Shown one piece after another: positions 7,101 to 8,927 of a stretch of DNA of 8,927 bases; positions within the stretch are counted from its first letter, which is position 1, and every line of letters starts with the position of its first letter. Location of the stretch: the NCBI GenBank assembly GCA_002315235.1, contig DCGK01000096.1, positions 1 through 8,927 on the forward strand. The letters run 5' to 3'. A model generated the notes under the pieces. The model saw only the letters and a list, made by a program, of their open reading frames with translations. It was not told the DNA's origin and did no database searches. Position numbers and translations under genes: made by a program. The stretch is from Ruminococcus sp. UBA1780. Lineage in GTDB: Bacteria; Bacillota; Clostridia; Oscillospirales; Ruminococcaceae.

Positions 7101-8437
7101 CCCTTGAAAATAAGACGTTTGCCGTTTATTGTAATCGGGTCCCAGCGTTTTGTTGTTACATTGTAGGAGCCGTCAACCTGGGTTGAAGTGAAGTTTACTT
7201 CTCTGAAACCAAGCTGTGCGGAAACTGATTCTACGTCATTTCCCTGTCCGTCAACAAGGGTGAGAACGAGAGCGTACAGATCAGGGTTTTCTGCTGACCA
7301 GAGACGAGGAGAGGAAACAGGAATTTCGGCAGTAAATGTGCCTTTCTGGCCTGATTTTACTGATGTAACCTGTACAGAAGCATTTCCGGCGATATTTGTT
7401 CCGGATTCGTCAAGAATTTCGGCTCTGACACTCCATCCGCTGAGATCGGATGTTGAGTTGTTTTTGATGTCGGTTTTAAGCTTAACCGTTGCATTTGTAA
7501 ATGAGTTGTCCAGATCGGTCTGAACTGTATAGTCGTGGATTTTAACCATTGGTTCGCTTGTGAGGAATACGTCACGGAAAATACCGCCGTCGTAAATCAT
7601 ATCCTGACCTTCAAACCATGTACCGTCACAGAATTTGTGAACCTTTACTGCGAGAGTGTTCTCTCCGTCCTTAAGGTAGTCTGTGATATCGAATTTGTGA
7701 GGGCTGAAGCTGTCTTCACTGTATCCTACTTCCTTGCCGTTTACGTAAACATAGTATGCGGACTCAACGCCGTCGAACTGAATGCAGATTCTTCTGTCCT
7801 CGGCTTTCATCTGTGAGTTCAGAGTAAATGTTTTTCTGTAGAGGCCCACAGGGTTATAGTTTACAGGAGCTTCAGGTACGTTTACCATTCCGTCGTAATT
7901 GCTCTGCCATGGCATTACAACGTTTGCATAGATAGGAAAATCAAATCCCTGACATGTCCAGCTGCCCGGCATGGAAACTGATTTCCAGCTTCCGTCTGTG
8001 CTGTAGTCCGGCTTCATAAATCCGGCATCCATGTATTTCTGGGCTGCGCCCTGATTCTGAACTACAGTAAGATCCCAGTTTCCGCCGCTTCCTGTGAGCA
8101 TCTGAAGATATACGGAATCCTCACGTGCATTGTAGTCCCATACAGCTGCTGCCGCTGCTGCTGCATCCTGATAAGGGATGGTTGTAACCGTGGCTTCTTC
8201 TCTGCTGATGCCGAATACATCCTCGGCGGATGCCATGTTTCCTGCAGGATCTTTATATTTTTTTCCTGTCCATTCGTTGTGTGTGAACTTGACTGAGTCG
8301 GTGTTTGCATGCCATACAGGCTTCAGTCCTTCTGATGAGGTACCCTCAGCGTGAATGAGAGAGCTGATATCAGGTGCACCGTAAGTCATAAGTGCTGCCG
8401 CCAGAAGCAGCGTGGTTGCTTTGCTTATTCTTTTCAT
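4136..8437 (-). CDS. Secreted GH2 beta-galactosidase with LamG-like insert and C-terminal dockerin
   Basis: This 1433-residue enzyme of glycoside hydrolase family 2 (LacZ type) should hydrolyse terminal beta-D-galactosides by the retaining mechanism, outside the cell. Domains in order: signal peptide (KR, then TTLLLAAALM, likely cut near residue 30); N-terminal beta-sandwich (about 145-300, with NPVGLYRKTF, GYSEDS, GGIFRD); Ig-like domain (about 300-412); TIM barrel from about 430 with NRH (448-450), SHY (483-485), acid/base E552 in WSIGNE and nucleophile E621 in MCEYVHAMGNS; LamG/concanavalin-like insert (about 670-875); return to LacZ sequence at YGGDWGDKPND (910-920); a further Ig-like domain; C-terminal LacZ domain (about 1063-1345, WYGNGPVETFNDR, TCGPGT); Pro/acid linker (1351-1369); dockerin (1370-1433) with calcium loops DVNGDGKVDITD and DVDKDGEVGLTD. 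The start ATG (8437-8435) has GGAG 9 nt upstream. E. coli LacZ has about 1024 residues; the excess is leader, insert and dockerin. The dockerin implies a cohesin scaffold. Substrate preference beyond galactosides cannot be read. Confidence 0.95.
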   Translation of the reverse strand: MKRISKATTLLLAAALMTYGAPDISSLIHAEGTSSEGLKPVWHANTDSVKFTHNEWTGKKYKDPAGNMASAEDVFGISREEATVTTIPYQDAAAAAAAVWDYNAREDSVYLQMLTGSGGNWDLTVVQNQGAAQKYMDAGFMKPDYSTDGSWKSVSMPGSWTCQGFDFPIYANVVMPWQSNYDGMVNVPEAPVNYNPVGLYRKTFTLNSQMKAEDRRICIQFDGVESAYYVYVNGKEVGYSEDSFSPHKFDITDYLKDGENTLAVKVHKFCDGTWFEGQDMIYDGGIFRDVFLTSEPMVKIHDYTVQTDLDNSFTNATVKLKTDIKNNSTSDLSGWSVRAEILDESGTNIAGNASVQVTSVKSGQKGTFTAEIPVSSPRLWSAENPDLYALVLTLVDGQGNDVESVSAQLGFREVNFTSTQVDGSYNVTTKRWDPITINGKRLIFKGVNRHDTDPFNGKAVPQSTMEEDIRLMKNNNINAIRTSHYSNDSYLYWLCNKYGIYMMAETNMESHALMSNNTAKGWFYELGLDRTNTTFQRLKNNPAIVAWSIGNEMVYTGDASTSNGLFRDMIWFFKKNDGTRPVHSEGQGDKMGVDMASNMYPGQDGIKGRAGEGKMPYVMCEYVHAMGNSVGGLKEYWDNIRSANNMLGGFVWDWADQSRAVSLDTMPKSTGITDATGVHGKCSGSINSDGSEGTLNGGKYTGGYTVMDSNAKYNQALSGTGKSFTFEAVVKPASEEKNSVLISKGDTQVALKTQSNGTGLEFFVYDGGWKSVSCGFPSDWKGNWHQVAGIYDKGNITIVVDGKVLKTGSVKDGINAKDTAVGVGFDPETGRRFDGQTSLARIYTRALSVDELNGQRSANPKIKADDPSVLLWLDYSTDRVTSEGAWDYYAQDDAYVNLYKDEASGHYFAYGGDWGDKPNDNSFCENGLVTPDRSPQPELSEVKYQYQSFWFFADGNEIKDGNINVYNENDFTNLNSYDITWKLLRNGVPCDEGTTEADVAPLSYGKVKIPYSLPADKKDSDEFWIDISVTAKNSSGMIREGYEAAFAQFKVNDAAAKQREKVDGVTITEEGNSYLVKGSNFSFMLSKTSGQMIQYKFDDKTLIENGPAPNFWRGLVENDGNSGNYKLYDRNWQKAEGNGKVTDLKVSGNEIKVTTIFPAAGNTVQNTTYTVNGNGEVKVAISVDATKSGMGNFIRVGSVMTLPDGFENVSWYGNGPVETFNDRKTCGRKGVWESTVSKMFFPYMKTDDSGNLTDVRWISVRNPKNGAEVLVEAKGSVEAQALHFTPGDINSTNHVYELTPRNETLLNINYGSMGTGTATCGPGTLGKYQIPSNKVYSWEYTIIPSVSDVQTEPEVPDVPDVTPSEEPDYILGDVNGDGKVDITDISVMAVKLVDKKPFESPSDKASDVDKDGEVGLTDLTTIKQFVSKVITHF

Positions 8438-8458
8438 TCAATCCATCTCCATTAAAAA

Positions 8459-8505
8459 CTTTACACAAATCTGTATAAACTCAGATAAATACAAGTTTAT
8501 ACAAA
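8459..8505 (-). promoter_or_regulatory. Inverted repeat in the beta-galactosidase leader, possible operator
   Basis: A perfect 10-bp inverted repeat (TGTATAAACT 8472-8481, AGTTTATACA 8494-8503) with a 12-nt spacer lies about 14-46 nt downstream of the predicted start site. A related direct half-site, TTTGTGTAAAG on the - strand (8469-8459), matches TTTGTATAAAC (8505-8495) at 9 of 11. The placement suits a roadblock repressor or an RNA stem at the mRNA 5' end. The binding protein is unknown and no regulator gene is in the window. Confidence 0.55.
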
Positions 8506-8523
8506 CCTACTATTACAATTTAA

Positions 8524-8552
8524 ATTATATTAAAAAAACTATACAATGTCAA
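8524..8552 (-). promoter_or_regulatory. Sigma-A promoter of the beta-galactosidase gene
   Basis: On the - strand TTGACA (8552-8547), a 17-bp spacer and TATAAT (8529-8524) form an exact consensus, preceded by an A/T-rich stretch that may act as an UP element. The predicted start is near 8517, giving a leader of about 80 nt. So strong a promoter implies either high constitutive expression or control by repression; the inverted repeat just downstream favours the latter. Confidence 0.88.
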
Positions 8553-8602
8553 TATAAATTTAAAAAATAGTACTGAAAATGCAGAAAAATTTGTTTGCGG
8601 TC

Positions 8603-8623
8603 AGCCGATATGTACGGAGATGA
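8603..8623 (+). repeat. 21-nt intergenic element, copy upstream of the beta-galactosidase gene
   Basis: It reads AGCCGAT-A-TG-T-ACGGAGATGA on the + strand and matches the - strand element at 4067-4087 at 19 of 21 positions. Weaker similarity extends leftward (about 28 of 36 overall, several differences being transitions). It lies within the spacer between the beta-galactosidase promoter and the tRNA terminator. Function unknown. Confidence 0.5.
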
Positions 8624-8637
8624 AACAGGTCAGAAAA

Positions 8638-8694
8638 TATCAGACGGCTATCGTGCTGGATGCGGGGTGTGGTGCATCATAAACTGTCTGATAG
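8638..8694. repeat. Inverted repeat with alternative pairings upstream of the beta-galactosidase promoter
   Basis: TATCAGACGG (8638-8647) can pair with CTGTCTGATA (8684-8693) with one G-T pair, enclosing 36 nt. The overlapping GCTATC (8647-8652) can pair instead with GATAGC (8689-8694). On the - strand the outer stem is followed by TTTTC, so it may act as a weak second terminator behind the tRNA terminator and shield the downstream promoter. No RNA family is recognised. Confidence 0.35.
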
Positions 8695-8695
8695 C

Positions 8696-8732
8696 AAAAA
8701 AAAAGAAGCAAACCTTATGGTTTGCTTCTTTT
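8696..8732 (-). terminator. Intrinsic terminator of the tRNA-Met/tRNA-Glu unit
   Basis: A perfect 14-bp inverted repeat (8701-8714 and 8719-8732; core GAAGCAAACC/GGTTTGCTTC) has a TTAT loop on the + strand. On the - strand it starts immediately after the tRNA-Glu CCA end and finishes in nine T (8704-8696), so it ends the tRNA transcript and separates it from the beta-galactosidase gene. Confidence 0.9.
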
Positions 8733-8807
8733 TGGTGACCCGTACGAGAATTGAACTCATGATTCCGCCGTGAAAGGGCAGCGTCTTAACCTCTTGACCA
8801 ACGGGCC
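8733..8807 (-). tRNA. tRNA-Glu (anticodon TTC), CCA encoded
   Basis: The 75-nt gene folds as a full cloverleaf: acceptor GGCCCGT/ACGGGTC with one G-U pair; D arm TGGTCAAGAGGTTAAGAC; anticodon arm CTGCC-CTTTCAC-GGCGG with TTC at 8774-8772; T arm ATGAG-TTCAATT-CTCGT; discriminator A; then CCA. It is the second gene of a two-tRNA unit, 7 nt after tRNA-Met. Confidence 0.95.
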
Positions 8808-8814
8808 ATTATGA

Positions 8815-8888
8815 TAGCGGCAGTGGGATTCGAACCTACGACCAATCGGGTATGAACCGAGTACTCTAGCCAGCTGAGCTATGCCGCC
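8815..8888 (-). tRNA. tRNA-Met (anticodon CAT), elongator type, CCA not encoded
   Basis: The 74-nt gene has anticodon CAT (8854-8852) in loop TTCATAC and closely resembles the Firmicutes elongator tRNA-Met (GGCGGCATAGCTCAGCTGG at the 5' end). It lacks the GGG/CCC anticodon stem and the 1-72 mismatch of initiators. By eye, the anticodon stem has a C-U mismatch at its outer pair, the T stem (GTAGG/CCCAC) has an A-C mismatch, and the acceptor closes with G-U. The bases after discriminator A are TCA, so CCA must be added by the CCA-adding enzyme. A lysidine-type tRNA-Ile2 is less likely but not excluded. Its promoter would be beyond the window; nothing recognisable lies in 8889-8927. Confidence 0.88.
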
Positions 8889-8927
8889 ATACCGTGTGTC
8901 GTTTTGTGTTTCCCACAAGCGACTATT

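Noticed and set aside
8130..8165. GCN repeat coding seven alanines (residues 92-98) as a contingency microsatellite or frameshift site.
   Set aside because: The codons are mixed rather than a pure tract, the frame is intact, and short Ala runs are common in such N-terminal regions.
8577..8735. Open + strand frame (53 codons; 42 from the ATG at 8610-8612) with a Gly/Cys-rich, hydrophobic then lysine-rich product, resembling a small peptide gene.
   Set aside because: It has no ribosome site, reads through the tRNA terminator into the tRNA end, and its lysine run is just the A-tract. The element shared with 4067-4087 could be read in the same frame (AD-YGDE versus ADLHGDD), but both base changes alter amino acids, which does not suggest protein conservation.

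Overview
The window looks like chromosomal DNA of a fibre-degrading Gram-positive anaerobe, most likely a Ruminococcus or close relative. This is inferred from four things: a C-terminal type I dockerin on a secreted glycoside hydrolase, a TypA/BipA of Firmicutes type, sigma-A promoters of the TTGACA-17-TATAAT form, and a tRNA-Met close to the Bacillus/Clostridium elongator. No phage, IS, CRISPR or plasmid gene is visible. The species cannot be fixed from the sequence alone.

Layout: (1) positions 1-1772, + strand: typA/bipA, missing about its first 18-20 codons at the window edge. (2) 1773-1930: two back-to-back hairpins that terminate typA and the convergent kinase gene. (3) 1931-2536, - strand: a 201-aa cytidylate kinase-like protein with its own consensus promoter. 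(4) 2745-3797, - strand: a 350-aa CPBP/Abi intramembrane protease with its own promoter and terminator. (5) 3798-4135: a 338-bp non-coding stretch holding the 3' UTR and terminator of the next gene and the promoter and leader of the protease. (6) 4136-8437, - strand: a 1433-aa secreted GH2 (LacZ-like) beta-galactosidase with a LamG-like insert and a dockerin. (7) 8438-8732: its perfect-consensus promoter, a 10-bp inverted repeat just downstream of the predicted start site, and a tRNA terminator. (8) 8733-8888, - strand: a tRNA-Met/tRNA-Glu pair.

The genes do not form one operon. Each protein gene on the - strand has its own promoter and its own terminator, so the window is four independent protein units plus a tRNA unit. 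The beta-galactosidase is the specialised gene: it should be exported and docked to a cohesin-bearing scaffold to release galactose from plant polysaccharides or oligosaccharides. The others are housekeeping or stress-type genes.

The least expected signal is in the intergenic DNA. Three non-coding spots (after typA, after the beta-galactosidase gene, and upstream of it) share short sequence modules in different pairings: a 27-nt stem-loop element placed 14-20 nt after two stop codons, a 21-nt element present in inverted orientation on either side of the beta-galactosidase gene, and an 18-20-nt block at a third pairing. This suggests a family of small dispersed intergenic repeats. It was found by eye and needs a genome-wide search.
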